From Actinotalea lenta (GTDB lineage Bacteria > Actinomycetota > Actinomycetes > Actinomycetales > Cellulomonadaceae), in the NCBI RefSeq assembly GCF_030586465.1, contig NZ_JAUQYP010000001.1:1357446-1421445 (forward strand): DNA of 64,000 nucleotides, in the 5' to 3' direction. The position numbers were made by a program, and so were the translations under genes. This document shows positions 19,220 through 27,714 of the stretch, piece by piece. Position 1 is the first letter of the stretch, and each line of letters starts with the position of its first letter. A model generated the notes under the pieces. It did no database searches. It worked only from the letters and a program-made list of their open reading frames with translations, and was not told where the DNA came from.

Positions 19220-19237
19220 GATACCTGCGTGGCATGG
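19207..19237. promoter_or_regulatory. Inverted repeat at the padR start, candidate autoregulatory operator
   Basis: CCATGC (19207-19212) and GCATGG (19232-19237) form an inverted repeat around the padR start codon in a relatively AT-rich patch. PadR repressors commonly bind dyads over their own promoter. Half-sites are short, so the call is tentative. Confidence 0.3.
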
Positions 19238-19379
19238 TAATCGCCACGAGCGCGCGGGCGCCGTTCACACCCGTCACATGCGTCACTCCCCGGACCGGCG
19301 CACCGGCGCCCAGGTCCAGGTCCCGCGCCTCCGGCGAGCCCGCGGCGGACCCGGGCTCCGGCCATGTCACCATCGGGGC

Positions 19380-20048
19380 ATGACCCGACGTCCGGCGACC
19401 TCGCGCGCCCGCCGCCCGTCGGCCGGGGCTCCGCCACGGCGCGGCTCGGACCGCCCGGCCCCCCGGGCCGCCGAACGGCGGGCGACGGTCGAGCGCGACG
19501 AGCCCGGGGTCGGTGACCTGGCGCGGCTGCTGTCGGTGCGCGCACTGCTGCTCGGGGTGGTGCTGCTCATCGGTTTCACCATGGTGTTCCCGACCGTGCG
19601 GGCCTACCTCGCCCAACGTTCGGAACTGAGCGCGCTGGCCGCCAAGGTCGCGGCGGCGGAGAAGCGCGAGACGGACCTCAGTGCCCAGCTAGCCCGCTGG
19701 GACACCGACGCCTACGTCATCGCCCAGGCGCGCGAACGGCTGTCCTACGTGATGCCGGGCGAGACCGCGTACCGGGTGATCGACCCGCAGGTCGTGACCG
19801 AGCAGCCGCACGTCTCCTCGTCCGACCCCGGCTCCACGGGCGGCCTGGCCCTGCCCGTGGGCGGCGCCGTGGCGCCCTGGTACTCCACGATCTGGAGCTC
19901 GGTGCAGCTTGCCGGCGAGGCCCCGCTTCCGGGCGGCTCGGCCCCTGCGACGCAGGGCGGTCCTGCCCATGGCGGGGCCACGAGCGGGGGGCCCGGCGGC
20001 GCGTCGACGGCGCCGGGCGGCCGCGCCACACCTGGGAGCGGCGGATGA
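19380..20048 (+). CDS. Septum formation initiator family protein (FtsB/DivIC-like)
   Basis: A 222-residue single-pass membrane protein. A basic cytoplasmic N-terminus of about 50 residues precedes one transmembrane segment (LLLGVVLLIGFTMVF), then a coiled-coil segment (YLAQRSELSALAAKVAAAEKR) and the DTDAYVIAQARERL-YVMPGE motif typical of FtsB/DivIC. The Gly/Pro/Ala-rich tail is variable. FtsB links divisome proteins FtsL and FtsQ. The order eno, ftsB-like, DUF501, ppx is conserved in Actinobacteria. Its stop overlaps the next start by ATGA. Confidence 0.87.
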   Translation: MTRRPATSRARRPSAGAPPRRGSDRPAPRAAERRATVERDEPGVGDLARLLSVRALLLGVVLLIGFTMVFPTVRAYLAQRSELSALAAKVAAAEKRETDLSAQLARWDTDAYVIAQARERLSYVMPGETAYRVIDPQVVTEQPHVSSSDPGSTGGLALPVGGAVAPWYSTIWSSVQLAGEAPLPGGSAPATQGGPAHGGATSGGPGGASTAPGGRATPGSGG

Positions 20049-20542
20049 GCCCGACCCCGGCCACGGCGGAGGACCTGGCGACCCTGGCGGCTCAGCTCGG
20101 ACGGGTGCCGCGCGGCGTCGTCGACATCGCGGCACGGTGCGTGTGCGGTCGGCCGACGGTGGTGCGCACCGCGCCGCGCCTGGACGACGGCTCGCCGTTC
20201 CCGACGACCTTCTACCTCACCCACCCGGCCGCGGTCGCCGCGCTGTCCCGGCTCGAGGCCGGAGGCGTGATGAAGCAGATGAACGAACGCCTGTCGGTCG
20301 ATCCCGAGCTGGCGGCGGGGCACCGGCGAGCGCACGAGGACTACCTCGCCCGTCGGGCCGAGCTGGGCGACGTCCCCGAGATCGCCGGCGTGTCAGCCGG
20401 TGGGATGCCGAGCCGCGTGAAGTGCCTGCACGTGCTCGCGGCGCACGCGCTGGCCGTCGGGCCCGGTATCACCCCGTTGGGCGACGAGGCCCTGGCCCTC
20501 GCCGCGGCCGAGTGGACACCCCAGGTGTGTCGGTGCACCTGA
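20045..20542 (+). CDS. DUF501 domain-containing protein
   Basis: A 165-residue conserved protein with CVCGRPTVVRTAPRLDDGSPFPTTFYLTHPAA and the C-terminal SRVKCLHVLAAHALAVGPG, both characteristic of DUF501. The conserved Cys and His residues could bind a metal, but no function is established. It is coupled by ATGA to the ftsB-like gene and lies 61 bp before ppx, its usual neighbours. Confidence 0.9.
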   Translation: MSPTPATAEDLATLAAQLGRVPRGVVDIAARCVCGRPTVVRTAPRLDDGSPFPTTFYLTHPAAVAALSRLEAGGVMKQMNERLSVDPELAAGHRRAHEDYLARRAELGDVPEIAGVSAGGMPSRVKCLHVLAAHALAVGPGITPLGDEALALAAAEWTPQVCRCT

Positions 20543-20603
20543 GGCTCGCCCCTCCCCGGGGGAGCGGTCGGGACGTCCCACGTGCCGTGGCAGGCTGACG
20601 GGC

Positions 20604-21551
20604 ATGACTCGCGTGGCGGCCGTCGACTGCGGCACGAACTCCGTGCGGCTCCTGGTCGCCGACGTCCGGGAGGGGGTCCTCACCGACGTCGTGCGGCGCC
20701 AGGAGGTCGTGCGGCTCGGTGAGGGCGTGGACCGCACCGGGCGCATCTCGCCCGAGGCCCTGGCGCGCACCCTCGCGGTCACCCGGCGGTACGCAGACGA
20801 GGTGCGCGCGCTCGGTGCCGAGGCCGTGCGGTTCGTCGCGACATCGGCGAGCCGGGACGCGGAGAACCGGGACGACTTCGTCGCCGGGGTGCACGATGCC
20901 ATCGGGGTCCTGCCGGAGGTGATCACGGGGGCCGAGGAGGCCGAGCTCTCGTTCCGTGGCGCGACGGGGGCGCTGGCCGGGCGGCACCGCGGGCCGTTCC
21001 TGGTGTGCGACCTGGGCGGGGGATCGACGGAGCTCGTGCTCGGCTCGTGGTCGGCGGTCGCGTCGGCGTCCATGGACGTCGGATCGGTGCGGCTGACCGA
21101 GCGCCACCTGGCCGGCGACCCGCCGACGCCCGCGGAGATCGCCGCGGCCGCAGCCGAGGTCGAGGCTGCGCTGGACGTCGCGTCGAGGGCCGTCCCGCTG
21201 GGCCGGGCCGCCACCCTGGTCGGCGTCGCGGGCACCGTCACCACGGTCGCCGCGCACGCGCTCGACCTCGACGAGTACGACTCCGCGGCGATCGACGGAG
21301 CCGTGATCAAGGCCGACACGATGCTCAAGGCGTGCCGCTCGCTGCTGGAGATGAGCCGGACGCGCCGCGCGCGCCTGCCCTACGTCCACCCGGGGCGGGT
21401 GGACGTGATCGGCGCGGGCGCTCTCATCTGGTCCGCGGTCATCTCTCGGGTGCGCGCGGAGGCGGGGCGGGCGGGCGTGCGGATGCACACCGTGGTGGTC
21501 TCCGAGCGGGACATCCTGGACGGCATAGCCCTGGCGCTCGCGAGCACCTGA
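20604..21551 (+). CDS. Exopolyphosphatase/guanosine pentaphosphatase (Ppx/GppA family)
   Basis: The 315-residue protein has the ASKHA-fold phosphate-1 motif [17 protein letters not shown], then [14 protein letters not shown], the catalytic EEAELSF, and the phosphate-2 motif [14 protein letters not shown]. This short form, without the C-terminal HD-like domain of E. coli Ppx, is the usual actinobacterial type. It hydrolyses polyphosphate ends or pppGpp; which one cannot be told from sequence. The ATG at 20604 opens the conserved [10 protein letters not shown]. Confidence 0.92.
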   Translation: MTRVAAVDCGTNSVRLLVADVREGVLTDVVRRQEVVRLGEGVDRTGRISPEALARTLAVTRRYADEVRALGAEAVRFVATSASRDAENRDDFVAGVHDAIGVLPEVITGAEEAELSFRGATGALAGRHRGPFLVCDLGGGSTELVLGSWSAVASASMDVGSVRLTERHLAGDPPTPAEIAAAAAEVEAALDVASRAVPLGRAATLVGVAGTVTTVAAHALDLDEYDSAAIDGAVIKADTMLKACRSLLEMSRTRRARLPYVHPGRVDVIGAGALIWSAVISRVRAEAGRAGVRMHTVVVSERDILDGIALALAST

Positions 21552-21562
21552 CCTCCGGCGGT

Positions 21563-21568
21563 TAGGGT
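21563..21568 (+). promoter_or_regulatory. -10 hexamer of a likely leaderless NUDIX transcript
   Basis: TAGGGT lies exactly 6 nt upstream of the GTG start at 21575, so transcription would begin at or next to the start codon. No Shine-Dalgarno sequence is needed. Confidence 0.45.
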
Positions 21569-21574
21569 CGAGGG

Positions 21575-22051
21575 GTGCTCGAGTCCCGGACGCGGCTGGT
21601 GGCCGCCGCCTACCTGGTCCTGCGACGCGGAGACGAGGTGCTGCTCCAGCTGCGGCAGGGCACCGGGTACCGCGACGGGCACTGGGCGCTGCTCGCCGGG
21701 CACGTGGAGCGCGACGAGTCGGTCCTCGACGCTGCGGTCCGCGAGGCCGCCGAGGAGGCCGGCGTGACGGTCACCGTCGAGGATCTCGAGCCGTTGACCA
21801 CGGTGCACCGGTTCGAGGTCGACGGGCCGCCGATCGAGCAACGGGTCGACTTCTTCTTCGCCGCGCACACCTGGTCGGGCGAGCCCGGGGTGCGCGAGCC
21901 GCACCGCACGGCGGACATGCGGTGGTTCAGCCTCGACGAGCTCCCCGAGCCGGTGGTCCCCCACGAGCTGGAGGTGCTACGGGCGCTGGCCACCGGCAAG
22001 GTCCCGGCCGTGCTCGCGATCCGGATGGACGACCCCGAGGAGCACTACTGA
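21575..22051 (+). CDS. NUDIX hydrolase
   Basis: The 158-residue protein carries a complete Nudix box, [23 protein letters not shown], that is GX5EX7REUXEEXGU, with Mg2+-binding Glu residues intact. It hydrolyses a nucleoside diphosphate linked to another moiety; the substrate is not predictable. Start at GTG 21575. It ends 2 nt before the uracil-DNA glycosylase start, suggesting a nucleotide-sanitation/DNA-repair operon. Confidence 0.88.
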   Translation: MLESRTRLVAAAYLVLRRGDEVLLQLRQGTGYRDGHWALLAGHVERDESVLDAAVREAAEEAGVTVTVEDLEPLTTVHRFEVDGPPIEQRVDFFFAAHTWSGEPGVREPHRTADMRWFSLDELPEPVVPHELEVLRALATGKVPAVLAIRMDDPEEHY

Positions 22052-22053
22052 CC

Positions 22054-22905
22054 GTGCCAGCTGAGCTGCCGCATCCGCGGACCGGCGTCCCGCACCGCTC
22101 CCCGGTCCCGCCCGGCACCGGCTGGCCCGCCGACCCCGCGTCGCGCGCGACACCGGTCGCCACGTCCCCCGCCGAGGTCGCCGCGCTCGCGGGTGCGGCC
22201 ACGGACCTGGACGTCCTGCAGGCCGCGTCGAGCGTGTGCCGCGCGTGCCCGCGGCTCGTCGACTGGCGTGAGGCGGTCGCTGCCACGAAGCGTCGGGCGT
22301 ACGCCGACGAGCCGTACTGGGGGCGGCCCGTGCCGTCGTTCGGGGACCCGGGCGCGTGGCTGCTCGTCGTGGGTCTGGCGCCGGGAGCCCACGGCGCCAA
22401 CCGCACCGGTCGGCTGTTCACCGGCGACCGGTCCGGTGACTGGATCGTCGCCGCGCTGCACCGAGCCGGCCTCGCGAGCCGGCCCACCAGCACCGACGCC
22501 GCCGACGGCCTGACGCTCGTGGGCGCGCGCATGGTGGCACCCGTGCGCTGCGTGCCGCCGGAGAACAAGCCGACCACGGCCGAGCGGCACACCTGCGCAC
22601 CCTGGCTGCGCCGCGAGCTCGCCATGCTGCCGGACGTGCGAGCCGTCCTCGCGCTGGGCGCGATCGGTTGGTCCGCAGCGCTCGGAGCCGCGCGCGACAC
22701 CGGCTGGAGCGTTCCCCGGCCCGCACCCCGGTTCGGTCACGGCTCCCAGGCCGCCCTCTCCCGGCCCGACGGGACCGTCGTGGCGCTCGTCGGCAGCTAT
22801 CACGTGTCCCAGCAGAACACCCAGACAGGTCGCCTCACGCAGGCGATGCTCGACGAGGCGATCGCGCTCGCGGCGCGGCTCGCCGGCGCGGACGGGCGCC
22901 CCTGA
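22054..22905 (+). CDS. Uracil-DNA glycosylase, family 5 (UdgB-like)
   Basis: The 283-residue protein shows the family 4/5 Fe-S UDG pattern: SVCRACPRL near residue 60, [20 protein letters not shown] as the active-site motif A (GLAPA/G-type, family 5), VRCVPP and [11 protein letters not shown] completing the Fe-S cysteines, and [13 protein letters not shown] as the second motif. It removes uracil and other deaminated bases from DNA. The frame is open upstream into the NUDIX gene; the GTG at 22054, 2 nt after the NUDIX stop, is preferred. Confidence 0.9.
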   Translation: MPAELPHPRTGVPHRSPVPPGTGWPADPASRATPVATSPAEVAALAGAATDLDVLQAASSVCRACPRLVDWREAVAATKRRAYADEPYWGRPVPSFGDPGAWLLVVGLAPGAHGANRTGRLFTGDRSGDWIVAALHRAGLASRPTSTDAADGLTLVGARMVAPVRCVPPENKPTTAERHTCAPWLRRELAMLPDVRAVLALGAIGWSAALGAARDTGWSVPRPAPRFGHGSQAALSRPDGTVVALVGSYHVSQQNTQTGRLTQAMLDEAIALAARLAGADGRP

Positions 22906-22974
22906 GCGGCCCGCCGCGCGGCGATCAGCCGACGTCCGCGTGCTCCCCCCGTGGTGCTCACCCCGGCTGCCGCC

Positions 22975-22980
22975 TACCGT
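22975..22980 (+). promoter_or_regulatory. -10 hexamer of a likely leaderless ndh transcript
   Basis: TACCGT ends 6 nt before the ATG at 22987, fitting TAnnnT. It also helps choose this start over the upstream GTG. Confidence 0.4.
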
Positions 22981-22986
22981 GAACGC

Positions 22987-24435
22987 ATGTCCGAGCAGCC
23001 CGAGAGCCCGCGCCCGCCGACCAAGCCTCGCAAGGTGCCCAGGGTCCTGATCCTGGGTGGGGGGACCGTCGGCCTGTACACCGCGCGCCGGTTGCGCCGG
23101 CGGCTCGGAAGGCGCGAGGCGGCGATCGTGGTGGTCGACCCGCGGCCGTACATGACCTACGCGCCGTTCCTGCCCGAGGTCGCCGCAGGGTCGATCGACC
23201 CGCGGCACGCGGTTGCGCCGCACCGGTTCGCGCTGCCAGGCATCGACTCGCTGCAGGGCAAGGTGTCCCGCATCGAGCACGCCGCGCGCCGGGTCGAGAT
23301 CACCCCGGACGAGGGTGACCCGTACTGGGTCACCTACGACCACCTGGTCGTCGGGCTCGGGGCCGTGGCGCGCACGCTGCCGATCCCCGGCCTGGCGGAG
23401 GTGGGGGTCGGCTTCAAGAACGTCGAGGAGGCCATCGCGCTGCGCAACCACGTGCTCGGCCGGATCGACATGGCCGCCTCCACGTGGGACCCGGACCTGC
23501 GTCGGCGCATGCTGACGTTCACGTTCGTCGGCGGCGGCTTCGCGGGGATCGAGGCGCTCGCCGAGCTCGAGGACATGGCTCGGGACGCTGCGGCGAACTA
23601 CGACTCGGTCTCCCCTGACGAGCTCAACTTCGTGCTCGTGGAGGCCACGCCGCGGATCCTCCCGGAGGTCAGCGAGGAGCTGGGTGGCTACACCCTGGAC
23701 CAGCTTCGCAAGCGGAACATCCACATCCACCTGTCGACGTTCCTGAACTCCTGCGTCGACCGGCACGTGGTGCTCTCCGACGGGACGGAGTACGACTCCG
23801 AGACGATCGTGTGGACCGCCGGCGTCAAGGCGAACCCCGTCCTGAGCCACTCGGACCTGCCGCTCGACCAGATGGGCCGCGTGCGCTGCGCGGCGACCCT
23901 CCAGGTGGTCGACGAGGACGGTGGGGTCGTCGACGGCGCGTGGGCCGCCGGCGACTGCGCGGCCGTCCCCGACCTGCTCAACCCGGGCAGCTTCTGCCCT
24001 CCCAACGCCCAGCACGCGTTGCGGGAGGCGAAGCTGCTGGGGGAGAACATCGCCCGGCACCTGCGCTCGGCCGAGCCCGAGGCGTACCGGCACCGGAACG
24101 TCGGCACGGTCGCCTCCCTGGGCATGCACCAGGGCGTGGCCCAGATGTTCGGCCGGTTCAAGGTGCGCGGCCTGCTCGCCTGGGTCCTGCACCGCACCTA
24201 CCACCTGTACGCGATGCCGACGCTCAACCGGAAGTTCCGGATCGCCTCGGGCTGGACCGCGACGCTGCTCTTCCGCCGCGAGGTGGTGGCGCTGGGCACG
24301 CTGCACGACCCGCGCGCGGAGTTCCGGGCCGCGGCCGTGCCGCCACGCAGCGGCAGGTCCAAGGACGGTGCGCAGGGGTCGACGGACCCGCACATCGGCG
24401 CCACGCACGCGCAGGAGTCCTCGTCCGAGGACTGA
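22987..24435 (+). CDS. ndh: Type II NADH dehydrogenase (NAD(P)/FAD-dependent oxidoreductase)
   Basis: The 482-residue flavoprotein has an FAD-binding RVLILGGGTVGLYTARRL motif near residue 20, a second NADH-binding TFTFVGGGFAGIEALAEL near residue 180, the TAGVKANP segment, and the FAD-binding WAAGDCAAVPD. Quinone-site AQHALREAKLL and a C-terminal amphipathic region are consistent with NDH-2, a non-proton-pumping respiratory NADH:quinone oxidoreductase. The ATG at 22987 is supported by TACCGT ending 6 nt upstream (likely leaderless); a GTG at 22951 is an alternative. The last 50 residues are variable. Confidence 0.88.
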   Translation: MSEQPESPRPPTKPRKVPRVLILGGGTVGLYTARRLRRRLGRREAAIVVVDPRPYMTYAPFLPEVAAGSIDPRHAVAPHRFALPGIDSLQGKVSRIEHAARRVEITPDEGDPYWVTYDHLVVGLGAVARTLPIPGLAEVGVGFKNVEEAIALRNHVLGRIDMAASTWDPDLRRRMLTFTFVGGGFAGIEALAELEDMARDAAANYDSVSPDELNFVLVEATPRILPEVSEELGGYTLDQLRKRNIHIHLSTFLNSCVDRHVVLSDGTEYDSETIVWTAGVKANPVLSHSDLPLDQMGRVRCAATLQVVDEDGGVVDGAWAAGDCAAVPDLLNPGSFCPPNAQHALREAKLLGENIARHLRSAEPEAYRHRNVGTVASLGMHQGVAQMFGRFKVRGLLAWVLHRTYHLYAMPTLNRKFRIASGWTATLLFRREVVALGTLHDPRAEFRAAAVPPRSGRSKDGAQGSTDPHIGATHAQESSSED

Positions 24436-24467
24436 GGGGGCGGCCGCTGGCAGGATGACCGGTGCGG

Positions 24468-24541
24468 GCCCCCGTAGCCCAATCGGCAGAGGCAACCGGC
24501 TTAAACCCGGTCCAGTGCAGGTTCGAGCCCTGCCGGGGGCA
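24468..24541 (+). tRNA. tRNA with anticodon UAA and a class I (short variable loop) structure
   Basis: A cloverleaf folds cleanly. Acceptor GCCCCCG (24468-24474) pairs with CGGGGGC (24534-24540), all 7 bp. The anticodon stem ACCGG/CCGGT (5 bp) closes the loop CTTAAAC, so the anticodon is TAA at 24502-24504. The variable loop is only 5 nt (CCAGT). The T arm is GCAGG-TTCGAGC-CCTGC. The D arm GCCC-AATCGGCA-GAGGC needs a bulged A. The discriminator base is A; CCA is not encoded. UAA would read UUA (Leu), but leucine tRNAs are class II with a long variable arm, so the amino-acid identity is uncertain. Confidence 0.8.
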
Positions 24542-24634
24542 CACCCATCCACCGCGCAAGCCTCGGCGGAGACGGGGCGGCGACCTGCCGCGGTCTACCC
24601 CCGCCTTGAGACAGGGGGTCGGGAGGAGGCAGGC

Positions 24635-24658
24635 ATGGCGACCGACGACGCATCGTGA
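24635..24658 (+). CDS. Seven-codon ORF (MATDDAS) coupled to the next gene
   Basis: ATG at 24635 has a near-ideal ribosome site (GGAGGAGG at 24621-24629) and encodes only seven residues. Its TGA overlaps the GTG of the FAD oxidoreductase (GTGA at 24655-24658). The downstream gene itself has no good Shine-Dalgarno sequence, so this minicistron may drive its translation by coupling. It could also be the true start region of a differently phased product, but the frame stops at once. Confidence 0.4.
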   Translation: MATDDAS

Positions 24659-26112
24659 CGCGCCTCGACGTCGTCGTGGTGGGCTCCGGGCCCAACGGTC
24701 TGGTGGCCGCCATCACGCTGGCGCGAGCAGGTCTGGACGTGCTCGTGCTCGAGGAGCAGCCCGTCGCGGGTGGCGGTGCACGCACGCTCGACCTGGGCCT
24801 GGCCGGTGGTCTGCTGCACGACGTGTGCTCGGCCGTGCACCCGATGGCCTGGGCGTCCCCGGTGCTCGCGCCGATCCTGGCCCGGCGCGGCGTCGAGCTC
24901 GTCGTGCCGCAGGTCGCGTACGCACACCCGCTGCCGGGTGGGCGCGCGGGTCTGGCCTGGCACGACCTGGACCGGACGGTCGCGGGGCTCGGCGCCGACG
25001 GCGACGCATGGCGCGAGCTGGTGGGACCGCTCGCGGCCGACGTGCAGCGCCTGGTCGAGCTGACCCTCGGCGACCACCGGCACGTGCCGCGGGACGTGCT
25101 CGGCCCGGGTCTGCCCACCGCGGCCCGGCTCGCGGCCCGGATCGTCCAGCAGGGCACGCCCCTGTGGCGGCGGCCGTTGCGCGGCGACGTCGCGCGGGCG
25201 CTGCTGACCGGAGCGGCCGCGCACTCGATGACCAGATTGCCCTCCCTGGTCGGGGCCGGGACGGGGGTGCTGCTCGCCGCGCTCGCACACGCCGGGCTCG
25301 GCTGGCCGGTGCCGCGCGGCGGCTCGGCGGCGGTGTCCGACGCGCTCCTGGCCGAGCTCGCCGACCTGGGCGGTCGGGTCGTCACGGGGCGTCCCGTCCG
25401 CGTCCCCGGCGACCTACCGCCCGCACACGTCACGATGTTCGACACGGCGCCCGGCACGGTCGCTCAGGTCGCGGGCGACCGGCTCGCCCCCAGGGCCCGG
25501 CGCGCCCTGACCCGGCGGCGTCCCGGCCCAGGCGTCGCCAAGGTGGACCTCGTGCTGAGTGGACCGATCCCGTGGACCGTGCCCGAGGTGGGTCTCGCCT
25601 CGACGGTGCACCTGGGCGGGACGCGCGCGCAGGTCGTCCGGGCAGAGGCGCAGATCACGGCGGGTCGCCACGCACACCGGCCGTTCACCCTGGTCAGCGA
25701 CCCGGCGGCGCTGGACGCAGCCCGTGCGCGCGGCGGGCTTCGACCCGTGTGGAGCTACGCGCACGTGCCCACGGGCTCCCGCGCGGACCTCACGGCGACC
25801 GTGCTCGCACACCTGGAGCAGTACGCCCCGGGCGTGCGCGACCTCGTGGTCGACGCGCGCTGCACACCTGCTTCGCGGCGGCACCTGGTCGACGCCAACC
25901 AGGTGGGCGGGGACATCACCGGCGGGTCGACGTCGCTGCTGCGCATGCTGGTCGGACCGGTCCCGGGCTGGGACCCGTACCGGGTGGGCCCGGACGTCTG
26001 GCTCTGCTCGGCATCTGCGCCACCGGGGCCGGGAGTCCACGGCATGTCCGGAGCGCATGCGGCACGATCGGTGCTGGGAGCGCTGGCCGAACGAGGGAAG
26101 GCAGGACGATGA
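24655..26112 (+). CDS. NAD(P)/FAD-dependent oxidoreductase (phytoene desaturase-like)
   Basis: The 485-residue flavoprotein begins with the dinucleotide-binding motif VVVVGSGPNGLVAAITLARAG, followed by EEQPVAGGGARTLDL and HDVCSAVHPMA, as in phytoene-dehydrogenase/CrtI-like proteins. The C-terminal segment GPDVWLCSASAPPGPGVHGMSGAHAARSVL binds FAD. No carotenoid genes are nearby, and this subgroup in Actinobacteria is of unknown substrate. Start GTG at 24655 overlaps the seven-codon ORF stop. It is coupled to the CYTH-CHAD gene by ATGA. Confidence 0.8.
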   Translation: MTRLDVVVVGSGPNGLVAAITLARAGLDVLVLEEQPVAGGGARTLDLGLAGGLLHDVCSAVHPMAWASPVLAPILARRGVELVVPQVAYAHPLPGGRAGLAWHDLDRTVAGLGADGDAWRELVGPLAADVQRLVELTLGDHRHVPRDVLGPGLPTAARLAARIVQQGTPLWRRPLRGDVARALLTGAAAHSMTRLPSLVGAGTGVLLAALAHAGLGWPVPRGGSAAVSDALLAELADLGGRVVTGRPVRVPGDLPPAHVTMFDTAPGTVAQVAGDRLAPRARRALTRRRPGPGVAKVDLVLSGPIPWTVPEVGLASTVHLGGTRAQVVRAEAQITAGRHAHRPFTLVSDPAALDAARARGGLRPVWSYAHVPTGSRADLTATVLAHLEQYAPGVRDLVVDARCTPASRRHLVDANQVGGDITGGSTSLLRMLVGPVPGWDPYRVGPDVWLCSASAPPGPGVHGMSGAHAARSVLGALAERGKAGR

Positions 26113-27611
26113 CCACCACCGCGGTGGAACGCGAGGTCAAGCTCGACATCCCCGACGGCTGGGAGCTCCCTGACCTGGTGGCCGTGCCCGGTGTGGACCG
26201 GGTGTCCGACGCCGGCGAGCACTCCCTGCTCGCGACGTACCACGACACGGCCGACCACCGGTTGCTGGCCGGCCGGGCGACGCTGCGCCGACGCACCGGC
26301 GGCACGGACCCGGGCTGGCACCTCAAGCTGCCGAGGGGCACCACGCCGGGCGGCGACCGCCTGGAGGTGCGGCACGACCACCGCCGCCCCCCGCGGGCGG
26401 TCCCCGAGGACCTCGTGGCGCTGACCCGGTCCCGCACGCGCGGGGCCGACCTGACCCCGGTGATGGAGCTCGCCACCCGGCGCCGCGCCCAGCACCTGCA
26501 CGCCCCGGACGGCACCGTCCTCGCCGAGGTCGTGCTCGACGAGGTCACCGCGACCCCACCGGGCGGCGAGCCCCACCGCTGGCGGGAGGTCGAGGTCGAG
26601 CTCGTCGACGGCGACGTGGCGCTGCTCGAGGCGGCCGTGCAGGTGCTGCTGGACGCCGGGGCGACCCGCGCGGCAGGTCCCTCCAAGCTCGGCCGGGCCC
26701 TGGGGCGCCCGGGCGCCGCACGGGCCGACGTGGCCTCTCCCGGGTCGGTCGACGGGCTGGTGCTGGCGTACCTGCGCGCCCAGGTGGACGCGCTGGTCGA
26801 CAACGACGTGCGGGTCCGGATGGGCACGGCCGACGGCGTGCACGACATGCGGGTGGCCACCCGACGGCTGCGCAGCACGCTGGCCACCCACCGACGCCGG
26901 CTCGACCCGGCGCAGACCGAGCTCCGCGACAAGCTCAAGCACCTCGGCACGGTGCTCGGGGCCGCGCGGGACGCCGAGGTCCTGGGCGCCCGGCTCACCG
27001 CCGAGCTTGCCGACGTGCCCGAGCCCGCCGGAGACGCCGAGACCGCGCAGTGGGTGGCGCAGCGGCTCGACGACGCGTGGTCCGCGGCCCGGGGCGACCT
27101 GCTCGCCACGCTCGACTCGGACCGCTACGTCGAGCTGCTCGCGGCACTCGAGGCGCTCGTGGCGGGGGAGCGGCTGCCGGCCCGCAGTGCGCCGGGCAAG
27201 GACCCGCGCGGCAAGCGGCGCTCGGTGCGCCACGACCTGCGTCGCGTGCGGCGCGCCCTGCGGGATGCCAAGCGGGTCCGGGGCACCGCCGACCTGCCCC
27301 CGGCGCTGCACGAGGTCCGCAAGGCGGCCAAGCGCGCCCGGTACGCCGCCGAGGCGGTCGCACCCCGTGTCGGCGGCAAGGCCTCCCGGTTCGCCGAGCG
27401 CATGGAGCGCCTCCAGGACCTGCTCGGCGCCCACCAGGACGATGTCGTGGCGCGCGCCAGGCTGCGCGAGCTCGCCCGGCAGGCGAGGCAGGACGGGCCC
27501 AGCACGTTCCCGTTGGGCGTGGTCCACGAGCGCGCCGAGCGCTCCGACGACGCCGCCTACCGGGCGTCGAGGTCGGTGCTGCGCGATGTGCGCGGCAGCT
27601 GGCCCGACTGA
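26109..27611 (+). CDS. CYTH and CHAD domain-containing protein
   Basis: A 500-residue two-domain protein. The N-terminal CYTH triphosphate-tunnel domain starts with the ExExK-type signature VEREVKLDIPDG and continues with YHDTADHRLL and LRRRTGG...HLKLPRG. The C-terminal CHAD helical domain has the repeated conserved histidines HDMRVATRRLRST and HEVRKAAKRARYAAEA. CYTH domains bind triphosphates and polyphosphate; CHAD domains bind polyphosphate. This fits a polyphosphate-related role and goes with the Ppx gene 5 kb upstream. ATGA overlap with the preceding gene marks an operon. Confidence 0.88.
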   Translation: MTTTAVEREVKLDIPDGWELPDLVAVPGVDRVSDAGEHSLLATYHDTADHRLLAGRATLRRRTGGTDPGWHLKLPRGTTPGGDRLEVRHDHRRPPRAVPEDLVALTRSRTRGADLTPVMELATRRRAQHLHAPDGTVLAEVVLDEVTATPPGGEPHRWREVEVELVDGDVALLEAAVQVLLDAGATRAAGPSKLGRALGRPGAARADVASPGSVDGLVLAYLRAQVDALVDNDVRVRMGTADGVHDMRVATRRLRSTLATHRRRLDPAQTELRDKLKHLGTVLGAARDAEVLGARLTAELADVPEPAGDAETAQWVAQRLDDAWSAARGDLLATLDSDRYVELLAALEALVAGERLPARSAPGKDPRGKRRSVRHDLRRVRRALRDAKRVRGTADLPPALHEVRKAAKRARYAAEAVAPRVGGKASRFAERMERLQDLLGAHQDDVVARARLRELARQARQDGPSTFPLGVVHERAERSDDAAYRASRSVLRDVRGSWPD

Positions 27612-27714
27612 CCAGGCCGGGCGTCGGCGACGGTGGGAACGAACTGCGCGCCTCCGGCGTTGACCCGGCAGGATGTGGGGCAGGACCAGACCTGTCCCGG
27701 AGGAGGAGACCCCA

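Noticed and set aside
20551-20567. CTCCCCGGGGGAG palindrome after DUF501 as a terminator
   Set aside because: There is no loop and the arms are short; too weak to call.
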